Shown here piece after piece: positions 32,870-44,684 of a stretch of DNA of 64,000 nucleotides. The translations under genes and the position numbers were made by a program. This DNA is from Neoroseomonas terrae (GTDB lineage Bacteria; Pseudomonadota; Alphaproteobacteria; Acetobacterales; Acetobacteraceae): the NCBI RefSeq assembly GCF_018129025.1, contig NZ_JAAEDI010000006.1:124001-188000 (forward strand), given 5' to 3'. Below the pieces are notes generated by a model. It had not been told where the DNA came from and did no database searches. It was given only the letters and a program-made list of their open reading frames with translations. Every line of letters begins with the position of its first letter. Positions within the stretch are counted from its first letter, which is position 1.

Positions 32870-33538
32870 ATGACGATGCGAACCAGAACTTGGCTCTTTG
32901 ATACTCACGCCGCAGCGCTCGCTGCCGTCCGCGACCTCGAGGCGGCCGGCTTTACCCAGGACGAGGTGAGCCTCCTTGGCCAGGGCACCACCACGGCAGT
33001 CAGCGAAGAACCGACTGAAAGCAATGCCGGCGTCGGCGCCTCGATCGGCGGTGTGGTAGGGGGTGGTGCCGGCCTGCTGACCGGGCTGGGCATCATGGCG
33101 ATACCCGGGATCGGGCCGCTCGTCGCGGCGGGCTGGCTTGCCGTGACGCTGGCCGGCGCCGGTGCGGGTGCGGCCGCTGGCGGGATCATCGGGTCGCTCA
33201 CCCGGTCGGGTGTCGATGAGCGCGAAGCACATGTCTACGCCGAGGGCGTCAGTCGCGGCGGCACCATCGTCACCGTACGGACGGACAGCGTCCGGATGGA
33301 TCGCGCAGCCGACATCCTGACGGCGCACGGCCCTGTCAACGTGTCGTCCCGTGAGGCCGATTATCGCGCTTCCGGCTGGAGCGGCTATGTCGAGCGCGAA
33401 GGCGGGGTGGCAGGGTCCCCGCCTGATGGCGCACCGGGCAATCCCCGGGGGACGATGGCGAGCCGCGCCGTGGACGATGTCGCCGGCACGAATATCAGCG
33501 GCGCGCGCCCGCAGAACGAGGTCCCGCCTCGGCTCTGA
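32870..33538 (+). CDS. General stress protein 17M-like domain protein
   Basis: A 222-aa protein. Residues 1-45 (TWLFDTHAAALAAVRDLEAAGFTQDEVSLLG) match the heat-induced/general-stress 17M-like (YflT) N-terminal module. Residues 55-110 are a long Gly/Ala hydrophobic zipper (GGVVGGGAGLLTGLGIMAIP) that could enter a membrane, followed by EAHVYAEGVSRGGTIVTVRT, the second half-module. The tail is disordered. AAAGGAA before the ATG is a good ribosome site. It is probably stress-induced and membrane associated; the molecular role is unknown. Confidence 0.78.
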   Translation: MTMRTRTWLFDTHAAALAAVRDLEAAGFTQDEVSLLGQGTTTAVSEEPTESNAGVGASIGGVVGGGAGLLTGLGIMAIPGIGPLVAAGWLAVTLAGAGAGAAAGGIIGSLTRSGVDEREAHVYAEGVSRGGTIVTVRTDSVRMDRAADILTAHGPVNVSSREADYRASGWSGYVEREGGVAGSPPDGAPGNPRGTMASRAVDDVAGTNISGARPQNEVPPRL

Positions 33539-33550
33539 CGGCTGAAGGCG

Positions 33551-33580
33551 TCGCGCCCCGCGCGGAAGTGCGGGGCGCGA
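33551..33580 (+). terminator. Strong hairpin after the stress-protein gene
   Basis: Perfect 11-bp arms TCGCGCCCCGC and GCGGGGCGCGA around an 8-nt loop, 13 bp after the stop codon. The T-run is poor. It lies between convergent transcripts (stress gene and tRNA-Lys) and could serve both. Confidence 0.65.
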
Positions 33581-33599
33581 TTGCATGAAAGCGGAAGAA

Positions 33600-33672
33600 T
33601 GAGCCGGGAGGGACTCGAACCCTCGACCTACAGATTAAAAGTCCGTTGCTCTACCGACTGAGCTACCGGCTC
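33600..33672 (-). tRNA. tRNA-Lys (anticodon TTT)
   Basis: Read on the minus strand, the cloverleaf is complete. The acceptor stem GAGCCGG pairs with CCGGCTC, the D-arm is GCTC...GAGC, the anticodon loop CTTTTAA gives anticodon TTT, and the T-arm is GAGGG-TTCGAGT-CCCTC. The discriminator base is A. The 73-nt gene does not encode the 3' CCA, which must be added after transcription. Confidence 0.96.
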
Positions 33673-33732
33673 ACAGCCGCGCGGCGCTTCACGCCCGATA
33701 TTGGGGGCGCGGACGCGCGCCGCGTCATAGCC

Positions 33733-34239
33733 TCACGCGGCGTCGGCCGCCACCTTCATGCTGCGGATGCGATCCGGGCCCTGGACCATGCCGGAGCCGC
33801 CGGCACCGCGCTTGATCTTGTCGATCGCTTCCATGCCGGACGTCACCTGCCCCCAGATGGTGTACTGGCCATCGAGGCTGGTGGCCGGCGCGAACATGAT
33901 GAAGAACTGGCTGTTCGCGCTGTGCGGGTTCTGCGTGCGCGCCATGCCGCAGGTGCCGCGGACGAACCGCGCGGTGCCGGGCTGGCTGAACTCGGCCTCG
34001 ATGTCCGGCAGGTCGGAACCGCCGGTGCCGGTACCGGTCGGGTCGCCGCCCTGGGCCATGAAGCCTTCGATGACACGATGAAAGGGCACGCCGTCATAGA
34101 AGCCGCGGCGGGCCAGCGCCTTGATTTGCTCGACATGCTTGGGTGCGAGGTCGGGGCGCAGCGCGATGGTGACCGTGCCGTGCTCGAGGTCGAGGATCAG
34201 CGTGTTCTCAAGGTCGGCGGCCGGGGTGGTCTCGGACAT
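33733..34239 (-). CDS. Cyclophilin-type peptidyl-prolyl isomerase, cytoplasmic
   Basis: A 168-aa cyclophilin without a signal peptide. The catalytic region VPFHRVIEGFMAQGGDPTG and NSQFFIMFAP are intact, with the Arg and Phe of the active site. It catalyses cis-trans isomerisation of prolyl bonds during folding. It is separated by only 16 bp from a second, exported cyclophilin upstream, and both follow coaD, the common order in this group. Confidence 0.93.
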   Translation of the reverse strand: MSETTPAADLENTLILDLEHGTVTIALRPDLAPKHVEQIKALARRGFYDGVPFHRVIEGFMAQGGDPTGTGTGGSDLPDIEAEFSQPGTARFVRGTCGMARTQNPHSANSQFFIMFAPATSLDGQYTIWGQVTSGMEAIDKIKRGAGGSGMVQGPDRIRSMKVAADAA

Positions 34240-34255
34240 GATCAGTGCCTCCTGA

Positions 34256-34846
34256 TCAGCGGGCGTCGGTGGCGATACGCGCGGTGCGGATGCGGTCGGG
34301 GTTGGTCACCGTGCCCGAGCCCGGCGCGCCGCGCTTGATGCGGTCCACGGCATCCATGCCGGAGATCACCCGGCCCCAGATGGTGTACTGGCCGTCGAGC
34401 GACTGGTTCGGTGCGAACATGATGAAGAACTGGCTGTTCGCGCTGTTCGGGTCGGCCGTGCGCGCCATGCCGACAGTACCGCGCAGGAAGCGCGCGCGCG
34501 ACGGCGGGCTGAATTCGGCGCGGAGGTTCGGAAGCGGCGAGCCACCCGTGCCGGTCCCGGTCGGGTCGCCGCCCTGGGCCATGAAGCCCTCGATCACGCG
34601 ATGGAACGGCGTGTTGTTGTAGAAGCCCTGGCGGGTCAGCTGCTTGATGCGCGCCACATGGTTCGGCGCCAGGTCGGGCAGCAGCTGGATGGTCACGGTG
34701 CCGGAGGGGATCTCGAGGATCAGCGTGTTTTCCGGATCGGGCGCGGCCGGTGCGGGGGCGGGCGTGGTCTGCGCCGGGGCCTGCTGCGCGCAGGCGGCGA
34801 GGCCAAACGCGGCGATGCTGCCGCCAAGAAGCGTCCTGCGGTCCAT
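34256..34846 (-). CDS. Cyclophilin-type peptidyl-prolyl isomerase, exported lipoprotein
   Basis: A 196-aa cyclophilin with MDRRTLLGGSIAAFGLAAC at the N-terminus: a twin-Arg-like, hydrophobic leader ending in a lipobox (LAAC), so it is likely lipidated. A Pro/Ala linker precedes the catalytic domain with TPFHRVIEGFMAQGGDPTG and NSQFFIMFAP. It is a paralogue of the cytoplasmic gene downstream, probably from a tandem duplication. It is expected to act on folding in the periplasm. Confidence 0.92.
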   Translation of the reverse strand: MDRRTLLGGSIAAFGLAACAQQAPAQTTPAPAPAAPDPENTLILEIPSGTVTIQLLPDLAPNHVARIKQLTRQGFYNNTPFHRVIEGFMAQGGDPTGTGTGGSPLPNLRAEFSPPSRARFLRGTVGMARTADPNSANSQFFIMFAPNQSLDGQYTIWGRVISGMDAVDRIKRGAPGSGTVTNPDRIRTARIATDAR

Positions 34847-34860
34847 GTGTCGGTTTCCCT

Positions 34861-35362
34861 TCAGCCCTGTGTTGCGCGCAGCTTGGCCAAGGTGCGGTCA
34901 AGCGTCGTCTTCGGCACGAAGCCGGAAATGTCGCCGCCCAGCTTCGCGATTTCCTTCACGAGGCGGGAGGCGATGAACTGGTTGGTCTCGGAGGCCATCA
35001 GGAAGACGGTCTCGATCTCCGGGTCCAGGCGGCGGTTCATGCCGACCATCTGGAACTCATAGTCGAAATCCGCAACCGCGCGCAGGCCGCGCACGATCAT
35101 TCGCGCGCCGAGATCCTTCGCGTACTGCACCAGCAGCCCTTCGAAGGGCCGCACCTCGATGACCACGCCCGTGCGCGCCGCGATCGGCGCGACCTCCACG
35201 CGGACGAGGTCCACGCGCTCCTCGAGGTCGAACAGCGGCCCCTTGCCGATGTTGATGGCAACGCCGACCACCAGCCGGTCGACCAGCCGCGCGGCGCGGC
35301 CGATCACATCGAGATGCCCGTTGGTGACGGGGTCGAAGGTGCCCGGATAGAGGGCGACGCGT

Positions 35363-35370
<8 letters not shown>
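34861..35370 (-). CDS. coaD: Phosphopantetheine adenylyltransferase
   Basis: A 169-aa CoaD, which joins ATP and 4'-phosphopantetheine to dephospho-CoA, the penultimate step of coenzyme A synthesis. [17 protein letters not shown] holds the nucleotidyltransferase TxGH-type motif, [18 protein letters not shown] and [19 protein letters not shown] are family signatures. The start overlaps the end of gyrA by 8 bp, so translation is likely coupled to that gene. Confidence 0.96.
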
Positions 35371-38116
<2,746 letters not shown>

Positions 38117-38226
38117 GCGGCTGGGCTCGATCCGGTCACAAAGGCGCGCGGCGCGGCCGCGCGCGGGTTTCGGGCGTCATAGGCACCGTGCGGCGGCGGC
38201 AGTCAACCGCCGCACCGGGCCGGCCT

Positions 38227-38757
38227 TCAGAAGGGAATTTCGTCGTCCAGGTCGGTCTTCTTGGAGTCCCAGCCGCCGCCCCCGCTGCGGGAACCGCCGC
38301 CGGGGGAGGAACGCCCGCCGCCACCGCCTTCATAGCCGCCGCTGCGCGCCCCGCCGCCGCCCGAGGAGCGCTCGGCATAGCCGCCCTCCTCCGACGCCCC
38401 GCCGCCCGAACCGCGGCCGCCGATGAGCTGCAGCTCGCCGCGGAACTGGCGTAGCACGATCTCGGTCGTGTAGCGCTCCTGCCCGCCCTGGTCCTGCCAC
38501 TTGCGGGTTTCGATCTGGCCCTCGATGTAGACCTCGCTGCCCTTGCGCAGGTACTTCTCGGCCACTTCGCCCAGGCGTTCGTTGAAGATGGCGACGGCGT
38601 GCCACTCCGTGCGTTCCTGTTGGTTGCCTTCGCGGTCCTTGTATCGCTCGGAGGTTGCGATACGCAGGTTCACGACCTTACCGCCGTTCTGGAAGTTGCG
38701 GACTTCCGGGTCGCGGCCCAGCCGCCCGAGGATGATCGCCTTGTTGACGCCTGCCAT
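38227..38757 (-). CDS. ssb: Single-stranded DNA-binding protein
   Basis: A 176-aa SSB. The OB-fold occupies about residues 1-110 ([55 protein letters not shown]). A Gly/Ser-rich flexible linker follows and the tail ends DLDDEIPF, the conserved tip that recruits repair and replication partners. ATG at 38757 begins the fold; the open frame 51 bp upstream is not needed. It is divergent from uvrA, an arrangement also seen in E. coli. Confidence 0.96.
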   Translation of the reverse strand: MAGVNKAIILGRLGRDPEVRNFQNGGKVVNLRIATSERYKDREGNQQERTEWHAVAIFNERLGEVAEKYLRKGSEVYIEGQIETRKWQDQGGQERYTTEIVLRQFRGELQLIGGRGSGGGASEEGGYAERSSGGGGARSGGYEGGGGGRSSPGGGSRSGGGGWDSKKTDLDDEIPF

Positions 38758-38783
38758 GCTGATTTCCGCCGCGGTCTGAGGTC

Positions 38784-38804
38784 CCGGAAATATCGGATTT
38801 CCGG
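38784..38804. repeat. Inverted repeat in the ssb leader
   Basis: CCGGAAAT and ATTTCCGG flank a 5-nt centre, 27 nt upstream of the ssb start codon. It could form a small hairpin in the 5' leader or be a protein site; purpose unknown. Confidence 0.4.
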
Positions 38805-38956
38805 CCAATTGCGTAAACCGCAGTCAATACTCGCTTCGGCCGTGCACGGCCAGCCCCGGGACCCCGCCACGCCAGGCGCGCCCCGCCGTGCGCGGGGGCC
38901 TGCCCGGAGGCTGCCGCATTGCAACATCCCCTTCCCTTCCGGCACCTCCCGGATCA

Positions 38957-38982
38957 TATAGTAAAGAGAACATCACCGGAAC
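38957..38982 (+). promoter_or_regulatory. Probable -10 and LexA (SOS) box of uvrA
   Basis: GAAC at 38968-38971, seven bases, then GAAC at 38979-38982 gives the alphaproteobacterial LexA operator (GTTC-N7-GTTC family, here as GAAC-N7-GAAC). It is part of two tandem 11-bp copies of GAACATCACCG (38968-38989). TATAGT at 38957-38962 just upstream looks like a -10 element for uvrA, placing the operator at the transcription start. I could not assign a good -35. It is 42 bp from the uvrA start and 211 bp from ssb. Confidence 0.78.
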
Positions 38983-39023
38983 ATCACCGGCCGGCTCCGC
39001 CGCGCCAGGTTCGGAGCCCCTGC

Positions 39024-41885
39024 ATGACCGGCCAGATCCGTATTCGCGGCGCGCGGCAGCACAATCTCAAGGATGTCGACCTCGACATTCCGCGCGACAA
39101 GCTGACGGTCGTCACCGGCCTGTCCGGGTCGGGCAAGTCGTCGCTCGCCTTCGACACCATCTACGCGGAAGGCCAGCGGCGCTACGTCGAGTCGCTCTCG
39201 GCCTATGCGCGGCAGTTCCTGCAGCTCATGCAGAAGCCCGATGTGGACAGCATCGAGGGCCTGTCGCCCGCGATCTCCATCGAGCAGAAGACCACCAGCC
39301 ACAATCCGCGTTCGACCGTCGGCACGGTCACCGAGATCCACGACTACATGCGCCTGCTCTGGGCGCGCGCGGGCGTGCCGTACTCGCCCGCGACCGGCCT
39401 GCCGATCGAGGCGCAGACGGTCTCCCAGATGGTCGATCGCGTGATGGCGATGCCGGAAGGCACGCGGCTGCTGCTGCTCGCCCCCGTCGCCCGCGGCAAG
39501 AAGGGCGAGTTCAAGAAGGAACTCGCCGAGCTCCAGCGCCGCGGCTTCGAGCGCGTGAAGGTCAACGGCGAGCTGCACCTGATCGCCGAGGCCCCGAAGC
39601 TCGACAAGAAGCTGAAGCACGACATCGAGGCGGTGATCGACCGCATCGTGGTCCGCGAAGGCATCGCGCAGCGTCTCGCGGATTCCTTCGAGACCGCGCT
39701 CGGCCTGTCCGACGGCATCGCCTATGCCGAGAATGCCGACACGCAGGAACGCACCGTCTTTAGCGCGAAGTTCGCCTGCCCCGTCAGCGGCTTCACCATC
39801 GAGGAAGTCGAGCCACGGCTGTTCTCCTTCAACTCCCCGCACGGCGCCTGCCCGTCCTGCGACGGTCTCGGCACCGAGACCTTCTTCGACCCGATGCTGG
39901 TCGTGCCGCAGGACGACGTCTCTCTGAAGGATGGCGCCGTCGCGCCCTGGACCGGCGCGCAGTCGCCCTACTACACGCAGACGCTCGACAGCCTCGCGAA
40001 GCATTTCAAGTTCACGATGACGACCGCGTGGCAGGACATCCCGGCCGCAGTGCGCCAGCAGATCATGTTTGGCACCGGCGATGAGGTCGTGACCCTCCGC
40101 TACAAGGACGGGCTGCGCGCCTATGAGGTGAAGAAGCCCTTCGAGGGCGTCATCCCGAACCTCGAGCGCCGCTTCAAGGAAACGGACAACCCGTGGGTGC
40201 GCGAGGATCTCTCGCGATACCAGGCGCAGAAGCCCTGCGCGGTCTGCGCCGGCTACCGGCTGAAGCCGCAGGCGTTGTCGGTGAAGATCGCGACGAAGCA
40301 TATCGGCGAGGTCAGCGAGCTGTCGATCCGCCGCGCGCGCGACTGGTTCGCGACGGTGATGGAGACTCTGACGCCGCAGCGCCAGGAGATCGCCCGCCGC
40401 ATCCTGCGCGAGATCGAGGAACGGCTGCAGTTCCTGGTCGATGTCGGGCTGGACTATCTCAGCCTCGGACGCGGTTCCGCGACACTCTCGGGCGGCGAAT
40501 CGCAGCGCATCCGCCTCGCCTCGCAGATCGGCTCCGGCCTGACCGGCGTGCTCTATGTGCTGGATGAACCCTCCATCGGCCTGCACCAGCGCGACAATGA
40601 ACGCCTGCTGACGACGCTGCGGCGCCTGCGGGACCTCGGCAACACGGTGCTGGTGGTCGAGCATGACGAGGATGCGATCCGCCAGGCCGACCACCTGATC
40701 GATATCGGCCCGGCCGCGGGCAAGGGCGGCGGCCACGTCATCGCCCAGGGCACGCCGGCCGAGGTCGCCGCCAACCCGGCCAGCCTGACCGGCCAGTACC
40801 TGTCCGGCATCCGCCGCATCGAGGTGCCCGCGACGCGCCGCAAGATCGACCGCAAGAAGCAACTCCGCGTCGTCGGTGCCACCGGCAACAACCTGAAGAA
40901 CCTGACGGCGTCGCTACCGCTCGGCACCTTCACCTGCATCACCGGCGTCTCCGGCGGCGGCAAGTCCACCCTGGTGATCGAGACGCTGTACAAGGCCGCC
41001 TCCCGTCGCCTGATGGGCGCGGCCGAGGTCCCTGCCCCGCATGAGCGGATCGAGGGCCTCGACCTGCTCGACAAGATCATCGACATCGACCAGTCGCCGA
41101 TCGGCCGCACGCCGCGGTCGAACCCCGCGACCTATACCGGCCTGTTCGCACCGATCCGCGACTGGTTCGCGGAGATGCCCGACAGCCGCGCCCGCGGCTA
41201 CAAGCCCGGCCGCTTCAGCTTCAACGTGAAGGGCGGCCGCTGCGAAGCCTGCCAGGGTGACGGCCTCATCAAGATCGAGATGCACTTCCTGCCCGACGTC
41301 TACGTCACCTGCGACACCTGCAAGGGCAAGCGCTACAACCGCGAGACGCTGGAAGTGAAGTTCCGCGGGAAGTCGATCGCCGACGTCCTCGACATGACGG
41401 TGGACGAGGGCGTGGAGTTCTTCAGCGCGGTGCCGTCGATCCGCGACAAGCTGTCCGTGCTGCGCGATGTCGGCCTCGGCTACATCCATCTCGGCCAGCA
41501 GGCGACGACGCTGTCGGGCGGCGAGGCGCAGCGCATCAAGCTGTCGAAGGAACTCTCCCGCCGCGCCACGGGCCGCACGCTCTACATCCTCGACGAGCCG
41601 ACGACCGGCCTGCATTTCGAGGATGTGCGCAAGCTGCTCGAAGTGCTGCATGCGCTTGTTGACCAGGGCAACACGGTGGTGGTGATCGAGCACAACCTCG
41701 AAGTCATCAAGACCGCGGATTGGGTGCTCGACCTTGGCCCCGAAGGCGGCGAAGGCGGTGGCCGCCTCATCGCGGAAGGCACGCCGGAGGACATCGCCGC
41801 CGTGGCCGAAAGCCACACCGGCCGCTTCCTTGCTCCGCTGCTGACGACGCGGGAGGCGCGGCCGGCGAAACGCAAGCGGGCCTGA
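39024..41885 (+). CDS. uvrA: UvrABC excinuclease subunit A
   Basis: A 953-aa UvrA, the damage sensor of nucleotide excision repair that loads UvrB. Two ABC ATPase modules are present: Walker [10 protein letters not shown] (about 32-40) and GVSGGGKST, signatures [16 protein letters not shown] and [15 protein letters not shown], and Walker [14 protein letters not shown] and [12 protein letters not shown]. Cys pairs (CPSC; CEAC and CDTC) form the zinc modules. The start ATG at 39024 follows GGAG; an open frame reaches further upstream through the promoter region. Control by LexA is indicated by the box upstream. Confidence 0.97.
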   Translation: MTGQIRIRGARQHNLKDVDLDIPRDKLTVVTGLSGSGKSSLAFDTIYAEGQRRYVESLSAYARQFLQLMQKPDVDSIEGLSPAISIEQKTTSHNPRSTVGTVTEIHDYMRLLWARAGVPYSPATGLPIEAQTVSQMVDRVMAMPEGTRLLLLAPVARGKKGEFKKELAELQRRGFERVKVNGELHLIAEAPKLDKKLKHDIEAVIDRIVVREGIAQRLADSFETALGLSDGIAYAENADTQERTVFSAKFACPVSGFTIEEVEPRLFSFNSPHGACPSCDGLGTETFFDPMLVVPQDDVSLKDGAVAPWTGAQSPYYTQTLDSLAKHFKFTMTTAWQDIPAAVRQQIMFGTGDEVVTLRYKDGLRAYEVKKPFEGVIPNLERRFKETDNPWVREDLSRYQAQKPCAVCAGYRLKPQALSVKIATKHIGEVSELSIRRARDWFATVMETLTPQRQEIARRILREIEERLQFLVDVGLDYLSLGRGSATLSGGESQRIRLASQIGSGLTGVLYVLDEPSIGLHQRDNERLLTTLRRLRDLGNTVLVVEHDEDAIRQADHLIDIGPAAGKGGGHVIAQGTPAEVAANPASLTGQYLSGIRRIEVPATRRKIDRKKQLRVVGATGNNLKNLTASLPLGTFTCITGVSGGGKSTLVIETLYKAASRRLMGAAEVPAPHERIEGLDLLDKIIDIDQSPIGRTPRSNPATYTGLFAPIRDWFAEMPDSRARGYKPGRFSFNVKGGRCEACQGDGLIKIEMHFLPDVYVTCDTCKGKRYNRETLEVKFRGKSIADVLDMTVDEGVEFFSAVPSIRDKLSVLRDVGLGYIHLGQQATTLSGGEAQRIKLSKELSRRATGRTLYILDEPTTGLHFEDVRKLLEVLHALVDQGNTVVVIEHNLEVIKTADWVLDLGPEGGEGGGRLIAEGTPEDIAAVAESHTGRFLAPLLTTREARPAKRKRA

Positions 41886-43010
41886 TCACGGCCCGGTCTG
41901 GTGCTGGAACTCCCGCATGCGGACGATCTCGCGCCGCAAGGCGCGAATAGTGGTCCTGCCAGCATGCTGCCGTATCACCGCCGCCGGCACCGTCCGGCGG
42001 TCCAGCATCAGGTGCCACAGCGTGGCAATCTCCTCCTCGGTCGCCAGCCGATCGGGGTCGTCGCGTTCCGCCTCCAGCGCGGCGATGGTCGGCTCGAGGG
42101 ACTTGGCCCGCCAGGCGCGCAGCATCGTCCGCGCCGACGCAGCGATCCGCGCAATCTGCTCCCCGGTGACGGGTTCCATCGTGAAGCGGTCCCCCGCGGC
42201 CAGGCGGGCACTGTCGAAGCCTAGCTTCCTGAAGACGCCGGGCGTGAAATGCTCGCCCTCCTGGCCGATGTAGCGAGCGAAGCAGACCGAGGTATTCAGC
42301 CGCGCCAGGCCCAGCTCGGCACAGGCCAGTTCAGACGCCGCATCCTGGCTGACGCCGACGGCCGCCATCTCGCGCTTGCGCCACAGGCGGAACAGCCGAA
42401 GCCGGTTCCGCGCGCGGTAGTCGTTGCGTCGGACTTCGTCCCACCAATCCCCATTGCACTCACAGATGCGCCGCCAGGCATCGCGCCGCAGGCCGAATCC
42501 CCAATGGTGGCCGAGCTGCTGCAGGCCGACAGCCGGCCCCGGCTGCGGGTCCTTCTGCGGCCCATAGGCGGCGAAGGTGCCAACCTGCGCGGCAAAGGGC
42601 TCGGTCGCGAGGCGCATCGCCTCCAGCGCCGCAAGATACAGCGGGCCCGGCTCCAGATCGTCCTCGAAGAAATATCCGACGTCGCAATCCAGCGTCTCGA
42701 AGACGTGGCGCTGGCCGCGCAGGACGTTCTCGGCAATGCCGAGATTGTGCTCCGCCGCCAGCACCTCGCCTTCGGGGAAGTGATGGCGGAACACCTCGAT
42801 GCTGCGGCGCAGGCGCCGGGGCAGCGCATGGCGATGGCCGGTCAGCGCCGACACCTCGCCATCCTGCGCGAGGATCACCCGCGCCGGATCGACACGCACC
42901 TGCGTCTGTCCCAGCAGCCCGCGACACAGCTTCTCAAGGTATTGCGGCCGGTCGAAGGAGAAGATGACGACCGGCACGCCGACCGTCCCGGACGGCACGC
43001 CCTCGATCAT
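41886..43010 (-). CDS. GT-A-like glycosyltransferase
   Basis: A 374-aa protein with GVPVVIFSFDRPQYLEKLCRG at the N-terminus, typical of GT2/GT13-like glycosyltransferases. RVILAQDGEVSALTG and YFFEDDLEPGPLYL (DxD-type metal/nucleotide-sugar motif, Asp-rich) follow. The C-terminal 130 residues are helical. It may transfer a sugar to an envelope polysaccharide. The gene is isolated; its stop abuts that of uvrA in convergence. The acceptor is unknown. Confidence 0.72.
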   Translation of the reverse strand: MIEGVPSGTVGVPVVIFSFDRPQYLEKLCRGLLGQTQVRVDPARVILAQDGEVSALTGHRHALPRRLRRSIEVFRHHFPEGEVLAAEHNLGIAENVLRGQRHVFETLDCDVGYFFEDDLEPGPLYLAALEAMRLATEPFAAQVGTFAAYGPQKDPQPGPAVGLQQLGHHWGFGLRRDAWRRICECNGDWWDEVRRNDYRARNRLRLFRLWRKREMAAVGVSQDAASELACAELGLARLNTSVCFARYIGQEGEHFTPGVFRKLGFDSARLAAGDRFTMEPVTGEQIARIAASARTMLRAWRAKSLEPTIAALEAERDDPDRLATEEEIATLWHLMLDRRTVPAAVIRQHAGRTTIRALRREIVRMREFQHQTGP

Positions 43011-43062
43011 CCTTCGGCCCCGCGCATTGCGCGGCCATGCTTCACGGCGGCCCCCCGCGGCG

Positions 43063-43854
43063 TCAAGTTGGCGGCAGCCCGCCGGCCTGCCGGATGGCGG
43101 CGCGCTCCTCCGGGCTCAGCGTCACGAAGCGCAGCTTCTCGTCCAGGGGGAAGGCCGGGCCGCCCTCCGCCGGGCGCAGCGCCAGCATCAGGCCGCGCTG
43201 CTCATCCAGCACGAAGGGCTTGTCCTTTTTCCCGACAGGCCATTCGAAGGCCGTGCCGTGCTCATCCCGGATCTTCCATGTCTGCTGGCCCCAGCCGTCG
43301 AAGGCCACGGGAACCGGCTCCAGCACCCGGCCGGACAGCGCCTTCACCTCGCCGGATATCCGCTGCGCCTTCCGCGCCGCCACGAAGCCGCCGGCGATCA
43401 GCGCCAGCGCGACGATGACGGCGCCGATCGCGGTCACGATGCGGTTCGTCAGGCGCTCGATACCGAGGTCGGTGCTGACGAGGTCCGGCCTCGCCGGGTC
43501 CATCATCGGCATGACGTTCCAGGAGCCCATATGCGGCTCGACGAACATGTAGCTCATGGTGCGGGTGCCGGTGCCGTCCTTGCCGCGCCAGGTGAGCGTC
43601 ACCTCGCAATCCTGGAACATGAACAGGCGCGACCGGCAGCGGCCGCCGTTCACCCGCACCTGCGGCGCCGGCCGTGCCGTATCGCGGATGGCGAGGTCGT
43701 CGCGGATTTCGGGCGCGATCTGGGCGCCGACCAGCACTAGGAAACCGCCGAACAGCAGCAGGCCCAGAATGGCGAGCACCCAGCCCCCGGTCGCGCTGCG
43801 GCCGGGCTTCAGGGTCAGCGGGCGGCGCGGGAAAGCAGCAAGCACGGACTGCAT
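43063..43854 (-). CDS. Two-helix membrane protein of unknown function
   Basis: A 263-aa protein with helices at about 25-45 and 138-160 and an extracytoplasmic loop between them containing GGRCRSRLFMFQDCEVTLTW (a possible disulphide) and MSYMFVEPHMGSWNVMP. The C-terminal cytoplasmic domain (about 100 aa) holds WKIRDEHGTAFEWPVGKKDK. No named family recognised. It follows the next upstream gene by 13 bp, so they are likely co-transcribed. Confidence 0.68.
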   Translation of the reverse strand: MQSVLAAFPRRPLTLKPGRSATGGWVLAILGLLLFGGFLVLVGAQIAPEIRDDLAIRDTARPAPQVRVNGGRCRSRLFMFQDCEVTLTWRGKDGTGTRTMSYMFVEPHMGSWNVMPMMDPARPDLVSTDLGIERLTNRIVTAIGAVIVALALIAGGFVAARKAQRISGEVKALSGRVLEPVPVAFDGWGQQTWKIRDEHGTAFEWPVGKKDKPFVLDEQRGLMLALRPAEGGPAFPLDEKLRFVTLSPEERAAIRQAGGLPPT

Positions 43855-43867
43855 CGGAAACTCCGGA

Positions 43868-44509
43868 TCAGGGCATCGGGAAGGGCAGCGCGGCGAAGCC
43901 GCCGGCGCGCAGCGAGCCCCAGGCGATCAGCGGCATCTTCGGCAGCACCTCGAAGGCGCCGAGTGCGATGGGCGACGGCTTCCACGCCGCGAAGTCGCGC
44001 AGGCCGGGGATGAAGTTCTGCGAGATCTCGTAGCCCCCATGCCAAGCGAGCGGCACGCCCTGGCTCTCGCGCACCGCCGGGTCGGGGTCCTCCATCACCG
44101 GAAAGCCCCGGCCGTTCCACGCCCGCAGCGTCTGCTTGACGCGCACCCAGAACAGCGTGTCGGCCACGCCGAAATCCGGCGTCAGGGCCAGCTTCATGCG
44201 CACCATCTGCTCGATGCCGGTTCCGGAATCCTCGCTGCGCCCGCCGATCTCAAGGAAGGTGCCGCTGGTCATCCACCACGGGGAGGTCAGGTTCACCCAG
44301 TCCGGAATCGCATCCCCATTGGCGTCCACGGAATGGCCGATGCGGATCAGGATCTCGCCTGGACGGATCTTCACCTGTTGGGGAAAGGAGATGCCGCCAC
44401 GCGCCGAGCGGCTCGACGGATTCCAGCCCTGCGCGAAGGCGAGGTTGCGATCGCCTGTCGCCCCCCCGAATTCCGCATCGTTCACCGGCATGGTCTGCGA
44501 CTCCTGCAT
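43868..44509 (-). CDS. Soluble protein of unknown function
   Basis: A 213-aa soluble protein without signal or membrane segment. It is aromatic-rich (PDWVNLTSPWWMTSGTFLE, WHGGYEISQNFIPGLRDFAAW). The stretch KIRPGEILIRIGHSVDANGD looks like the start of a small beta domain. No family recognised. ATGs at 44509 and 44491 are both possible starts. It is probably co-expressed with the two-helix membrane protein downstream. Confidence 0.62.
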   Translation of the reverse strand: MQESQTMPVNDAEFGGATGDRNLAFAQGWNPSSRSARGGISFPQQVKIRPGEILIRIGHSVDANGDAIPDWVNLTSPWWMTSGTFLEIGGRSEDSGTGIEQMVRMKLALTPDFGVADTLFWVRVKQTLRAWNGRGFPVMEDPDPAVRESQGVPLAWHGGYEISQNFIPGLRDFAAWKPSPIALGAFEVLPKMPLIAWGSLRAGGFAALPFPMP

Positions 44510-44684
44510 GCGTTGTCATCCGAGCCGTACCGCAGGAGTCCGCATCGGGCGATGAACCCGCTCACAGCCGGCTGTGGTGCGCCTCGCGTGCCGATCAGCC
44601 GCAAACCCAGGCGGGCATTGGCTCCACGGCGCGGGAACCCGTCAGATCACGTCAGCGCGATCGGACACGCCCGCCGGCTGTCCA

